Below, one piece after another: positions 51,954 through 63,787 of a DNA stretch of 64,000 nucleotides (positions within the stretch are counted from its first letter, which is position 1; each line of letters opens with the position of its first letter). The position numbers and the translations under genes are program-made. The notes beneath the pieces were generated by a model. That model worked only from the letters and a program-made list of their open reading frames with translations. It ran no database searches and was not told the origin of the DNA. Origin of the DNA: Melitaea cinxia (taxonomy: Eukaryota; Arthropoda; Insecta; Lepidoptera; Nymphalidae); the NCBI RefSeq assembly GCF_905220565.1, contig NC_059423.1, positions 1,918,001 through 1,982,000 of the forward strand. Direction: 5' to 3'.

Positions 51954-53291
51954 TTTTGGTTAATCTGTTAAATAAAAACATTTAATTAAGAAATTAGAAA
52001 TAAGCAATGCATAAATAAATAAAAAAAACTTGTGTAAACAAAACTTTACAAAAAAAAAAACTGAATAGAAAATACTATTTCATAGCTGTGATAAAAATTC
52101 TTTTAATTTGATAAATTTTATATTGTGATTTGATTAAAATATTACTGTCAAATAAAACAACAACATACAGTACAAATTGATACAATTTCAAACTAATAAA
52201 ATAAAACTTCCTTTTGTCTATTGATTATCATTCTACCTTCAAATATTATTCTTTCAATGTTTGTTAATTTTACGTGTCGTATTCAAAATATGATTTTTTA
52301 TAATATTCCTATTCATAATTACGGCACTTTCCTATAAGCATACGAGAATCTTCCAAGATAGTTGAATAACTTTGATAAAAAATATAGTAACAGAACTTAT
52401 ACCTACATAAATTTGTTTTCTCCGACAAGCACAAAAATTACTTCTTACAAACACTTTCAAACACTTATCGTTTATTAATGTATAGTTTGATACACATCTG
52501 TATAAAAATTCTTTTTTTTTTTATAATTACTTTTTAATATTTTGATACAGAGGCAAAGCACTTGGCCAGCAGTTGTGCGACGAAATAATGACATACGTAG
52601 GTAGTTTACTATGTTGGCTAACAATCAATTTGTGTTGTCTATTTATTATTTACTAACCCTCAAGATCTACAAAAAGCCTTCAACCGACTGTTTATTGAAT
52701 GAGAATTATTTACTTAGCTACACTCTTTAAGCGTTGCTACGTTTTTTATATTTTCGTCGTGCCAACTCAGAAACCATTGTGTGCTCATGCACGACACTTT
52801 GCGGAAGATCATGCCATGATCAAATGCATAATTTACGATTCTATATAGGACATACAGACAAACATTAATTTTATAAATATAGATTCACTGTTTAAAAAAT
52901 GGTTGACTAGATAATTCCTGTCCTAGATCTCCTACTATCCATTATTTAGCAAATGATTCGACCAATGTTGTTTATATTTCGAACTGGTTAAGCGTTAAGT
53001 TAAAATAAAGGCTACGTTTTTTGAAATTTTATCTAATTATGTGTATGTGCAATTTTTTAAAATTTTGAACAAAAAAATCTTCTTTACGTACGCTTGATTT
53101 ATGAGAGATGAGAGCGTTACGAAAAGTGTGATCGGGCGAGATGAACGGAGCAAAAGAGAGAGAGGTGCGAGCACACATTTTCCTTTTGTCATAGGCATTT
53201 ACGTTTCGTATATCTAAGACTCGAAGTTTTACTTCAGTCGTGTGGTCGAAAGCACACTCGTTTTACTTATTATTCCATAAAAACTTTCTAT
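51954..53291. promoter_or_regulatory. Upstream region of gene D with candidate 5' UTR exon
   Basis: Nearly identical to 29263-30599. Acceptor at 51964, candidate donor ATGTAG|GTATAAGT ending at 52403, conserved GAGAGATGAGAGCGTTACG block near 53102. No ORF. Confidence 0.35.
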
Positions 53292-53298
53292 AGTGTAT

Positions 53299-56200
53299 TA
53301 TTTATTTATTTTGTTTATTTATTACTTCTTGCATACATATAATCAAACACTTTTACGTAGTAAAAAAAAAAGAAGAAAAAAAAAACAACAGAACAGAAAT
53401 AAAATTAAACAAAAAGTAGTTACAATGACAGCATGCAAAGGCGGTCTTATTGCTTTAAGCAATCTCTTCCAGACAACCCCAGGTAAAAGGAGATTATGAG
53501 TAACAAAGTGCGGGATTGTGCAAAAGTAGATAAATATAAATAGAATTATAAATACATAAAAAAAATACATACATACACTTACAGAAGAATAAGATAAACA
53601 TACAAAATCATGAGAATAAATAAATTTACGTAAACCATACGTAAAAATATAGGTACACATATTAAATACTTACAACATACACAAAATACATACATACATA
53701 CATACATACATACACATACATAAATACATACACACACATACATACATAAATACATACACATACAACATAAGTACACAAATGCATATCACAAAATAATATA
53801 AAAATAAAAATAAACATTTAAAGCGATAGGTAATGTTTGTATAAGCGATTCTTAAAAATTGATAACGAATCAGAATGACGAACGTTTCCAGGTAGGCTAT
53901 TCCATAGTTTCGCAGCCTTAATCGTAAAAGAGTTTCTGTACACTTGCGATTGGGAAACAAACATCTTCAGCCGATTGTCTTTACGTGATCGAAGGTTTAG
54001 GTCAGAATTTGAGCCAAGAAATAAAAAACGTTCTTTTAAATAAGAAGGAGATAAGGGATTATAAAGAATGGAGTAAAGAAGGGAAAGCATGTGGAGATTA
54101 CGGCGCAGTCTGATTGGTAGCCACTTGAGTCTTGTTCGGTATTCGGATATGTGATCAAACTTACGCAATCCATATACGAAACGTATACAATGGTTTTGAA
54201 GTCGTTCAAGTTTGTTCAGCAATTCCTCTGAAAGATCGGGATAAGAGGAGTCTGCATAGTCTAAAAGCGGTAGAAGAAGTGAATGTGCTAATGATAATTT
54301 GGTCTTGACAGGAAGTAAACGCTTCCACCGTCGCAAACAGCCAATAGTCGCAAAAAATTTTCTGCTCATCTCATTCACCTGTGGAGCCCATGACATAGTA
54401 CTGTCAATAATAATACCAAGATTCTTTACTGAGGTTCCCACAACTAAGCTAGTATTATTTATTTTAATTAAAGGTAGACTATTAATATTAACTTTCGCGA
54501 TCTGTTTTGCGCCACCTAACAAAGCCACCTGGGATTTATTGGGGTTTAACGCTATCCCAAAAGACTCACTCCACGAACTAATTTTATTCAAGTCAGAATT
54601 CAAGTCTTCGATTGCCTTGTTGATATTGTTAGCAGGGGCAGAAGTATAAACTTGCAAATCGTCAGCATATAGATGATAAGACGAGGAAAGAGATTTGGCG
54701 ACAGTGTTAATAAAGATGGAAAAAAGGAGAGGAGAAAGAACACCACCTTGTGGCACACCAGCAGTAAGTGAACAATAAGTTGAAAGGCGGTCATTACTGC
54801 GAACACACTGTTCACGACCACGCAAATAACTGTCGAACCATTGGATGGCATCAGATGAAATATTAATGGACTTTAGGACGGCTAGAAGGATGTCAAAATC
54901 AACCGCATTAAAAGCGTTGCTGAAGTCTAGCAACGCTATGACTGTAATGCGCTTATTGTCCATATTAAGTCTTACGTCATCAGTTACCTTAACTAGAGCT
55001 GTTACTGTACTATGGCCAAACCGGAAGCCAGACTGAAAAGGACTAAGTATATCATTTTTAATTAGAAATAGATGAAGTTGATGATACACTATACGTTCAA
55101 GGACTTTAGAGAGAAAAGGGAGAATAGAAATCGGTCTGAAGTGAGATTATTTGAGCTTTACGCCAAGAACTAGGAAACTTATGACAGGTTAAAGAGCAAT
55201 TAAAAATGTGAGATAGGATAGGAGCTATATGGTCAAGTAGTAAAATAATCATTTTTCGATTTATTCCATCGTAGCCAGCTGCATCCGATTTGACAGACAA
55301 AATGTGTTTTTTGACGTCATCTGGAGTAACTGGTTCTAACTGAAAAGAGGAAGGGATAGTAACAGGAATAGATTTGAGGTAATTAATAGTATTCTGTTTG
55401 ATATCAAGATCCATGTGCGGAACGGAAGCGAAGTGCTTATTAAGCGCATCTATATCGACGCTAGAGGGGAGACTCTCTCGTTGACGACCGATACCTAGTG
55501 TGTTGAGAAATCGCCAAACCTTAGTAGAATTACTGTTACGTATTGTTTCATTAATGTACGTACGTTGAGCATCTCTACAAGCAGTACTGCAACGGTTGCG
55601 TAATAATTTATATTTACAGAGATTTTCTTCAGTCGGTCTTATTTTGTATTTATATTTGGCAGCATTCCGCCTCACCATCAATGACCTGATATCGTTCGTC
55701 AACCATGGTGCTGGAAGATGCTTTAGTTTTGTTGGACGAAGAGGGGTGTGCTTGTCGAACAGTTCGTACATTATTGAGTTAAAAATTTCTATTTTGCCGT
55801 CAATATTTGACTCGTCGTTAATGGTATCCCATGCGATGTTATTTAAGTCGCTCGTAAAATGATCAATATCAATATTTTTAAAACACCGACGCATAGTTAT
55901 CGTTGGTCGTACTTTAGGTGGTCGTACTTTATATGACAGAAAGAGAAGGTCGTGGTAGGAGAACGCATCAGCAGAAAATTGACCGTGTGTATCAACATGC
56001 TCCACAGAGGAAGTTATCATTAGGTCTAGTTGTGATGGGGTGCAGTTAGGGAAAAAATGAGTTGCGTTAGTGGGAAGTATGTTAAGATTAGAACTGTTAA
56101 CTATACTAATAAGACGTTTAGCGCGTTGATCATTTTTTAATAAACATGTATTAAAATCTCCCATAATTATACTGTGATCCATAACCGGAACATACTCCTC

Positions 56201-56612
56201 AATAAGACTCTCGAACGCCTGAAAGTCATCTATATGGAGAGAGGGACTATAGAAAACGCCTAAAAGTACCCTCAAGCGCCCGAAAATAACCTCCACAAGA
56301 ATATGCTCCAAAGATTCTGAGTATTGTGACGGGGATTTACTTAAAATAGTGAAAGATATATGGTCTCGCAAATAAATCGCCACACCACCACCACCCCTAC
56401 CAGTACGGTCATTGCGAATTAAGTGAAAGTTAGGTAAACAGAAAGACTTTGAAGGTAAGCAAGGTTTTAAAAAAGTTTCAGAGACTAGGACAGCGTGAAT
56501 GTTATTATTCTTAAAAGAGGAGAGGAGGTCAGGAAAATGAGAAGGAACACTTTGTGCATTGATGTGAACAACATTGAAATTTTTAGGATAGGCAGAGAAG
56601 GCAGAATCAAGG
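53299..56612 (-). mobile_element. Jockey-like LINE, unit D copy of the unit B insertion
   Basis: Flanked by the same AGTGTAT (53292-53298 and 56613-56619) and truncated at the same 5' base as the copy at 30607-33955. It is 35 bases shorter because of one deletion at about 55145. It therefore arose by duplication, not by a second insertion. Confidence 0.82.
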
Positions 56613-56638
56613 AGTGTATTAGAAGATATGTAAGTCAA
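53818..56638 (-). pseudogene. Jockey-like ORF2 broken by a 35-base deletion
   Basis: The ORF matches the 951-codon ORF of unit B almost codon for codon. Near 55145 the plus-strand sequence GTCTGAAGTGAGATTATTTG lacks 35 bases present at about 32453-32488. This shifts the frame upstream of RT motif A, leaving an endonuclease part (55106-56638) and an RT part (up to 55089, which includes YADD). The first codons again come from the flank. The copy cannot make a full protein. Confidence 0.8.
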
Positions 56639-56689
56639 GCCGGTTAAGTCGTTTCCAAGTTATGGCAAACAAAGGGAAAAGGGGACTCA

Positions 56690-57700
56690 TTTTTAACTGA
56701 CTTCAAAAAAGGGGGAGATACTCAATTATTTTTGCATTCGTACAAATATTTATTTCCAGTCTTGGTATCTTGTGACTCTGGTGAGTTTCTCCATCGTGGC
56801 CTGGAGAGCACGTAAGCTGTCAATACCGGTTGTTATCATATACAACTGATATCAATAGTTACTCACAGTGTCAGTCAGTCAGTTCAGCATATTGCAGTCC
56901 GCTGCTAGACATAGGCCTCCCCAATTTCGCGCCAGACAGCCCGGTTTTCCAGTATGGACTGGATGAGGATCCAGCCCACACTGGCAATCTTACGTAGATC
57001 GTCGGTCCAATGGGCCGGAGGACGTCCCAAACTGCGTTTGCCAAGACGCGGTCTCTACTCCAAGATTCGTCTGCTCCAACGGCTATCGGTCCTGCGACAC
57101 AGATGACCAGCCCACTGCCACTTCAACTAGCTAATTCTGTGGGCTATATTGGTTACTTTCGTCTATCTTTGAGAGAAACCCCAAGCATAGCCCACTCACA
57201 ATGTTATAGTAGGGAATAAATCCATCAACTTGCAGTGCAGCAGCGTGATGGATTAAGCTCTGATCCTTCTCCTACATGGGGAAAGAGGCCTATGCCCAGC
57301 AGTGGGATATTACAAGCATATAAAGTAACAGTTACAGTAATACGTACATTTTAAAATTAATGTTAACCATATCACATCTATAGAAATAAATAAAATTGAC
57401 GTGTCTACTTATAATATTAAAATAACCGCTTTTTACTAAATTCACATGTATGTATGTATACACGGTACATATACCAAAATGACTTTTTTTATGATTTTTG
57501 TCCGTTTGTCTGCCTGCCTGTTTGTTGCGACTAATCTCTGAAACGGCTGAACCGAATTTGACGGAACTTTCACTGGGATAGCTGATGTAATAAGGAGTAA
57601 CTTAGGCTACTTTTATTTTAGTTTTTATTTATTTTATAACTCTGCAAACTGAACTATAACTTGTTAAATTCCACGCGGACGAAGTCGCGGGCAAAGCTAG
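56690..57700. mobile_element. SINE/RTE composite and Helitron-like element, unit D copy
   Basis: SINE body 56770-56875, RTE 3' fragment (-) 56876-57200, SINE tail 57203-57318, Helitron-like element 57438-57700 ending AAGCTAG|T. Confidence 0.65.
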
Positions 57701-59143
57701 TTTAAGATAAAGTTATTGTAAAAAAAACAATGTACTAAAATTAAATGTGGATTTCTTGTCTAAATTTACTGAAATAATAAAAAATAAATGAAACAACACA
57801 CTGATATTAAAATTGTAAAATTTTATTTTAATGATTGTACTTGTACGTAAGGTGACAAAACATGTTTTTTGGACGACGGTACCGCGTTTATAGCATTAAA
57901 TCAAAGACAGACAACGCTCACATAACGCCGTGACGTCCATCGACATGAGTCTTACAACTATTTCAAATTATATTTCATTAGTATCTTAGGTACAGACGTA
58001 CAGTGGACCGAGCGTAAACGGTCATGACATTTAATATAAAATCATTATTAATTAATTATTACTTATCACTATTTTCGATATATAAAACAATAATATTTAA
58101 AAAAAATCGATATTATTAATTTCATACATTCAAATGCTACAAAATAGTCGTATACTTATAGGCCATTTTAAATTTGCGGTGACGTCATATAGCTACAGTT
58201 CTAAAAACGTTCGAGGTGGATTGCTCGACAGGGGATTATGCGCAAAACACGGTTTCGTCAAATTTGACAGTCAAAAACTGACTATAGGGGGACGGAATAG
58301 GGGGGGATGGATGGGATGGAATAACCATATAATGATTAATATAAATATTAATGATTACTCGTATATGGTTAGCCGAGAGATCTGAGGCCGAATTGTTTTT
58401 CTTTATAATAATGAATTTGCGCGTAACGTATATAGAAAGGGAGCTGGATGGTCCGTGCCCACCCCAGTATGGTCTTTTCCCCACCCCAGGATATGGGGCT
58501 ACCGTTTTAAAATGTCAGGCTGATGCCTAAGAAGTCTATAACTGGCCCAGACCATCGCTCCCCTAAAAATAATCCTAGATACGTCGATGACTTGATGTTT
58601 ATACCAGAATACAATTAGGCCATTTAAATATTAATCACAGTGACTTACAGTGAGGTTAAATTTGACGTCGGTTGAAATTTTCTTAAGTGCGTACGAGTAA
58701 CCTGCCCTTAAATGTTAAATTATAAATCTGATTTCTATATTCAAAAAGCGGTTCGTTATCTTTCAAAACTAAACGCTTCGTTAATAAAACGAAACTTTTT
58801 TATTAATATAGGAACGAGCTATTTGTCTATATAACAATAATGCAGTAATTATGATTATGTCACAGTCAAACAAATTAAATTGTATATATAAAAATGCGTC
58901 AAACTGTGAAATTGAGTTGTATTTAAAAAAATTGCTATCTATTATAGCTAAACATACAACAACTAACACACATGTATAAATTCATTCAATTAATTATAAA
59001 ATTATTAAAAAATATTTTTTCTGTTACATAGATAATGTCTACGTATTAAAAGCTTATCAATTCTGTCTTCTATCTCTCTCCTTTTAATGTCAACCAATTT
59101 CATTTTTTTCTGGTACTTTGGGGTTAAACCTAATCTTTAAAGT

Positions 59144-61511
59144 TTATTCATATTTCTTCCCCATAACTTTGGCACAAGGACTCTCATAATTTCGTAGGTC
59201 GATGCCATAGTTCAACATTATGGAGTACTCCATTGTGGCTAGCACTTCGAAGCCAGCTCGGGCGGCTGCAATTTGTGAGGACGTCGCTGTGAACGTTGAA
59301 CATGTAGCTTTGATCCCGAACGTTTCGCAAATCTTCTCTCTGGAAAATAAAACAAATTTGTAAATATGCTATTAATTGAGGTAGGGATTATCTTATTCAA
59401 AATATGGAGCTGCCCGACTGGGACAGTATCTCAACCTTACAGAAAATTACTCCCAAATCATACTGTTTCTAGTTCTGGGGTCAGAAAAAAGCTTGCAATG
59501 CTCCTGGTGTTGCAGGCTTCCGTAGCTTACGGACCAGGCCACCAGGTAAACCAACCAACCACCGCTTGATGCGGTAAGATCCGCTTACCACCAGGTACCG
59601 TACGTTCACTTGTTTTACCACGAAGTCGGTCGAGTGAGGTCCGATTCTCACTAAGAACTCTGGCTACCTTACTCACAATGAACACAATACATCTTTAGAG
59701 CAGTATTATTTAGCTATTATCTTCTATAAGGTAGACGAACTTCTCCAGTCTAATTTGTAATGCTCTAAATTTGGAGCAAGATCCTGTTGTGACGTATGTC
59801 ACTACTCCTATATCTAGGGCACGGACATTGAACGGGTTAAGGTGTAATCTGATAAATAAGATTGACGATAAATTTACGTAATAAAATATATAGAAAAAAG
59901 ATGCACAATGTCCTTCTAGAAAATTTTCCGTTGATATTCTCAGTTTAGACCGATTGTTATCAACAGTATCAAACAACATCACTTCGAGGAACTGAATAGC
60001 TATATCATTGAATTATGGCTGTTGCGCTGGAAGTCAAGGGGTCGATCCCGGCACATAGCATACATTTGTATTGTCCATACAGATGTTTGTCGTGGTCTGG
60101 TGTTTGTGCTTGTATACTGAGTGTTTCTGGACCACAACACAGGATTTAATCCTAGCGGAGGCTGTTGAGCGTGAGGCGTTTATTATTTCTTTAAAAATAT
60201 TCTCACTTATAGTTTTTTCAAACTCACCGAGCTTCTAAAAGTTTCGCACCAATATTGTTCCCCCTGTGCGCCGGAAGCACGACCAGAGCACAGGAAGTCA
60301 AAAAAGTATCTGTGCTGAAATATTCGTAAACGTTCACTAATGTCTCGATGACTGCCAACGTCCTTATAATCTTTTTCGACGTTTCTCCTTGTGGCTGAAA
60401 AAATAAGATATTTATTTATCTTTGGACATTTAAGGACTACTGTATAGTTATAGCAGTAAAGAATGTAGCCACCACCTCTCTCGCCAAGGATGTCGTAAGA
60501 GACGACTAAGAGATAACACAGTTCCACTACTACCTTGGGACTTAAAAAGCCGACCGATGGCGGGATAACCATCCAACTGTTCGCTTTGAAATACAGAGGT
60601 CGAAGACGGGCAGCAGCGTCTTCGGTCATCAAGTCGCCTGTCCAGCGTGATTACTATGGGCAAACCACAACGAGTTCATTCCATTTTTGATGCGAACTTA
60701 TGGAAGCCTATGTCAATGATGATGATGGATGATTTAAGGAGCCTGTTGTTCATCACGTAGATGAACGTAGAACGCTGACCTTTAACTTTACTTCAAAGTT
60801 TCTAACACTTTGTAGAAGGTTCTTATGAAATTAAAATTTAAGAAAATTGCGCAAAAAATGATAAAATAACAAGAAAGATTAACTACTGTTTAACAACCTA
60901 CCCGTAGATTTATGCAAAAGTATTTCAAATAGAAATATCAAAAATAAATTAAAACAACATTACTTAAATATTTTGAACTAAACATTTACTTACTTAATTG
61001 TATTTTATTGTATTATTGTATTTATTTATTATATTACAAATTGTTTTCTTATTTTCTTATTAAAAGAATTTGAACATTGTCTGTAACCGTTATAAATAAT
61101 GAATGTGTATAATTAGACTAAGATAGCACAGGTTGAAACCTTAGTGGTTTTTTGTTGCTATTTTTTTTTTAATATTTCGTGTATTACTACTTTTATAAAC
61201 GATAATTAAATAAATAAAATAATAAAAAAACTTGACTTAAATGACAGCTCTTGCGTTTCACAGTTGAGATGGGACAGCGGCTGTCGGATCAGCTGGTACT
61301 TAAATATAAAAAAAAGTACTGTTAAAAACTTTCAGCACCAGTGGCAATAAATCCTTGTCGTTTTTACACTCAACCACGAGAAGATTAAAGCCAACCAAGT
61401 ACTTTGGTTTTCCATCGACTTCAGTATAACAAGCTATAGACATTTTCTGATCGATGTACTTCGACCAGTACTCTCTGGTGTTGTTTGTCGATTCGTGATC
61501 GTTGGCTAAGC
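59144..61511 (-). CDS. Gene E: arylalkylamine N-acetyltransferase-like (GNAT), exons 3-5 (partial, continues right)
   Basis: Exons 61330-61511, 60228-60394 and 59144-59339 match gene B exon for exon and are open. The CoA loop is AHRGNNIG as in B and C, and the C-terminus is CAKVMGKKYE. Exon 3 ends with the same weak donor. Exons 1 and 2, with the DEP motif, should lie right of 64000: intron 2 already runs 2.5 kb to the window edge because it contains a LINE insertion. Intron 3 carries a 337-base A-tailed insert not found in the other copies. Function by homology only. Confidence 0.76.
59403..60725. repeat. Intronic repeats of gene E shared with the other units
   Basis: Family X pair 59403-59755, SINE head 60011-60150 and RTE-derived element 60448-60725, at the same positions as in genes B-D. 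Confidence 0.6.
60894..61230 (+). mobile_element. 337-base A-tailed insertion in gene E intron 3
   Basis: Units B-D read CTACTGTTTAAACTTGACTT without interruption. In E this is split after GTTTAA by unrelated AT-rich sequence that starts CAACCTACCCGTAGATTTAT and ends in an A-rich (AAATA)n-like tail. The tail suggests retroposition of a SINE or a LINE/transcript 3' end. No target duplication longer than two or three bases is visible and no family is recognised. Confidence 0.55.
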
Positions 61512-62429
61512 CTGTAAAAAAAGGTTCCTTTCAATTCGCATAAATAAAAATTAATCTCTAAATGTATTGCTAAGCGTTCCTATACATCTAAAAAGAAACT
61601 AATGCTCAGAAATATTCCAGTAGTCAATCAAAATATAAATGTTGGTCGTGGTCTGGGCGTTTTTGTTTCTATGTTATGTTCCGGACCTCCGACGCTGGAT
61701 CTCATCCTACTGTAGCATTGAGAAGCGTTCATTATTGCATAATATATATATTAATACGTGAAGAAAAACTTTGTACACCTTTTTACGAAACTTACGCGGA
61801 TATATATATATAGAGATGAAGTGCAGATGCTAATATATTTGTAAAATTATGCATTATAATTGTGTTTGCTGGCAAACGAAAAAAACCGACTTCAATTACA
61901 TCGACAAGTAATACAATGTAGTTAGATGAAAAAATAGTCAAGTAAATACGCATTATCAAAGATTACTCCAAAAGTTATAATCAGATCTCGATGAAATTTA
62001 AATATGACCACATGATAAACATCGGCTTTCGATTAAATTAAAAATCATTAAAATCAATACACCCAATAAAATTTTATGCAGACTTTCTAGAGTTTCCCTC
62101 GATTTCTCTGAGATTTAAATCACACAAACAATCACACACAATCAAAATAAGATTATTTCAACTTAACGTCTTTGATAGTTTTTAAGACAGTCTTCAACTT
62201 TCCATCGGTTTTCATCTGTATCAAAATAGACTGGCTGATTAGCGCAGTTTATATCAGTTACCTGACAACGCTATGATGTAGTGGTGGGTGCGTCTACCAT
62301 GTATGCGCTTAAACACCGGCCATTCAGGGTTAGGTTTCCGCTCGAGATGGATACGTATTTGTGCAAATATTTCTTTTTGATCTGGTTGTCTATCCTTGTG
62401 TGACTTCTCACTGTGCCTCGGAGAGCACG

Positions 62430-62431
<2 letters not shown>

Positions 62432-62460
<29 letters not shown>

Positions 62461-63611
62461 TACGATATGGGCTTACTCTTGACCTCAGTCTAGCCCTAGA
62501 GCACAGACGAGGTCGAAGATGGAGCGAGTTCGCCCAGAAGAAGCCTGTTCACTCGCGCTTTAAATATGTTCGGGTTATATGAACTCGGAAATACAGACGC
62601 CGGCAGGGAATTCCATTCCTTGGCTGTGCGCATTAAAAAAGATGATTCGAAGCGCTTTGTACGTATGAAAGGTATATCAATCAGGTAGGAATGAAAGCCT
62701 GCGGTACGTCTGAAAGTCCGATGGAAGAAAGGAGATGGGGGTATGAGCTCGTGCAGCTCCAGGGCACACTCTCCAAAGTACAACCTGTAAAAGACCGTTA
62801 GACTGGCAACCTTTCTTCGGTGAGCCAGAGTGTGAAGAGATTTCACCAAACTGGCATTACCGATAAGCCGCTTGGCTCTGCGTTCCACTGAGTCCAGTGT
62901 GGCGAGTTGATATTTGGCTGAGCCATCCCACAAGTGACTACAATATTCCATGCACGATCGGATTTGAGCTTTGTATAGCGTAAGAAGTTGTTTAGGCGTG
63001 AAATATCGCTTAACCTTATTTAAGATGCCAAGCTTTCTGGCCGCAGTTTGCGCTTTGGACTCAATGTAATTGCCAAAGTTGAGGTTAGAATTCAACTCTA
63101 TGCCAAGGAGGTCGAGGGTATCGGACACAGGGACAGGTGTACCACGGAAAGTAGGAGTCAAGTTGAAAGGACTCCGTTTGGTGGAGAATAAACAGGCCTG
63201 CGTTTTGGCGGCGTTGAACGTGACCAGGTTGCAATCACCCCATTGGGATACTTGCTCCAGTATTGAATTTGTTCGTTCCACCATGGCCTCTCTCTGAGAA
63301 CGTATTACGTCCCTGCTGTCTTTTGCGCTGGACAAATATCTCTCAACAATCGTACTGTCATCTGCGTATCCAACAATGCCTGGTCGTAGCATGTCGTTAA
63401 TATGGAGCAGGAAAAGAGTTGCAGAGAGAACAGAACCTTGAGGGACGCCGGCGTTTATATCCATCAGGTCAGAGGAGCAGCCGTCCACGACCACTCTGAT
63501 CGACCGTTCACTCAAAAAGTCTGAAATCCAGCTACAAAAGTCAACAGGGATGCCGTAAGCAGGAAGTTTGCTAAGGAGACTTGCGTGCCAAACCCTGTCG
63601 AAGGCCTTCGA
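62432..63611 (-). mobile_element. 5'-truncated LINE (Jockey/CR1-like) in gene E intron 2
   Basis: It splits the shared SINE at CACGTT, which is repeated on both sides (62426-62431 and 63612-63617). The plus strand starts with a run of about 28 T, the poly(A) tail of an antisense insertion. Units B-D have the SINE unbroken. This is a different LINE from the one at 30607. Confidence 0.82.
62496..63611 (-). pseudogene. LINE reverse transcriptase, C-terminal part only
   Basis: The open frame begins inside RT motif A (SKAFDRVWHASLLSKL; the preceding catalytic Asp is missing through 5' truncation). It continues with AGVPQGSVLSATLF (motif B) and VGYADDSTIVE (motif C), then a C-terminal region with AKEWNSLPASVFPSSYN typical of Jockey-type elements, ending before 62496. 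About 372 codons are open, but the endonuclease and fingers are lost and there is no proper start codon, so it is a dead copy. Confidence 0.78.
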
Positions 63612-63787
63612 CACGTTAAGCTATCGGTCCCGGTTGTTATCATAAACAGATACACCTGATAGTTATTATTTCGTTACTCGTTGTAGGAAACATATCCGCC
63701 AACCAGCAGTGGAACAGCGTGGTGAATTAAGCTCTGATCCTACTCTTACACGGAGAAAGAGGCCAGCAGTGGGATGTTACAGGCTGA
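63612..63787 (+). mobile_element. SINE body, right half, displaced by the LINE
   Basis: This continues the SINE interrupted at 62431 (CACGTTAAGCTATCGGTCCC to AGGCCAGCAGTGGGATGTT) and is followed by the (ATCG)n run and intron 2 sequence shared with B-D. Confidence 0.65.

Larger units (their letters stand above)
45833..57749. repeat. Tandem segmental duplication unit D (contains gene D)
   Basis: It contains the downstream flank (45833-47212, non-coding), gene D, the upstream flank, the Jockey LINE (shared with B) and the SINE/RTE/Helitron composite. Unit-specific: a full GAAGTCGGT-family element at 49698-50311. Without insertions it is about 8.0 kb. Confidence 0.78.
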
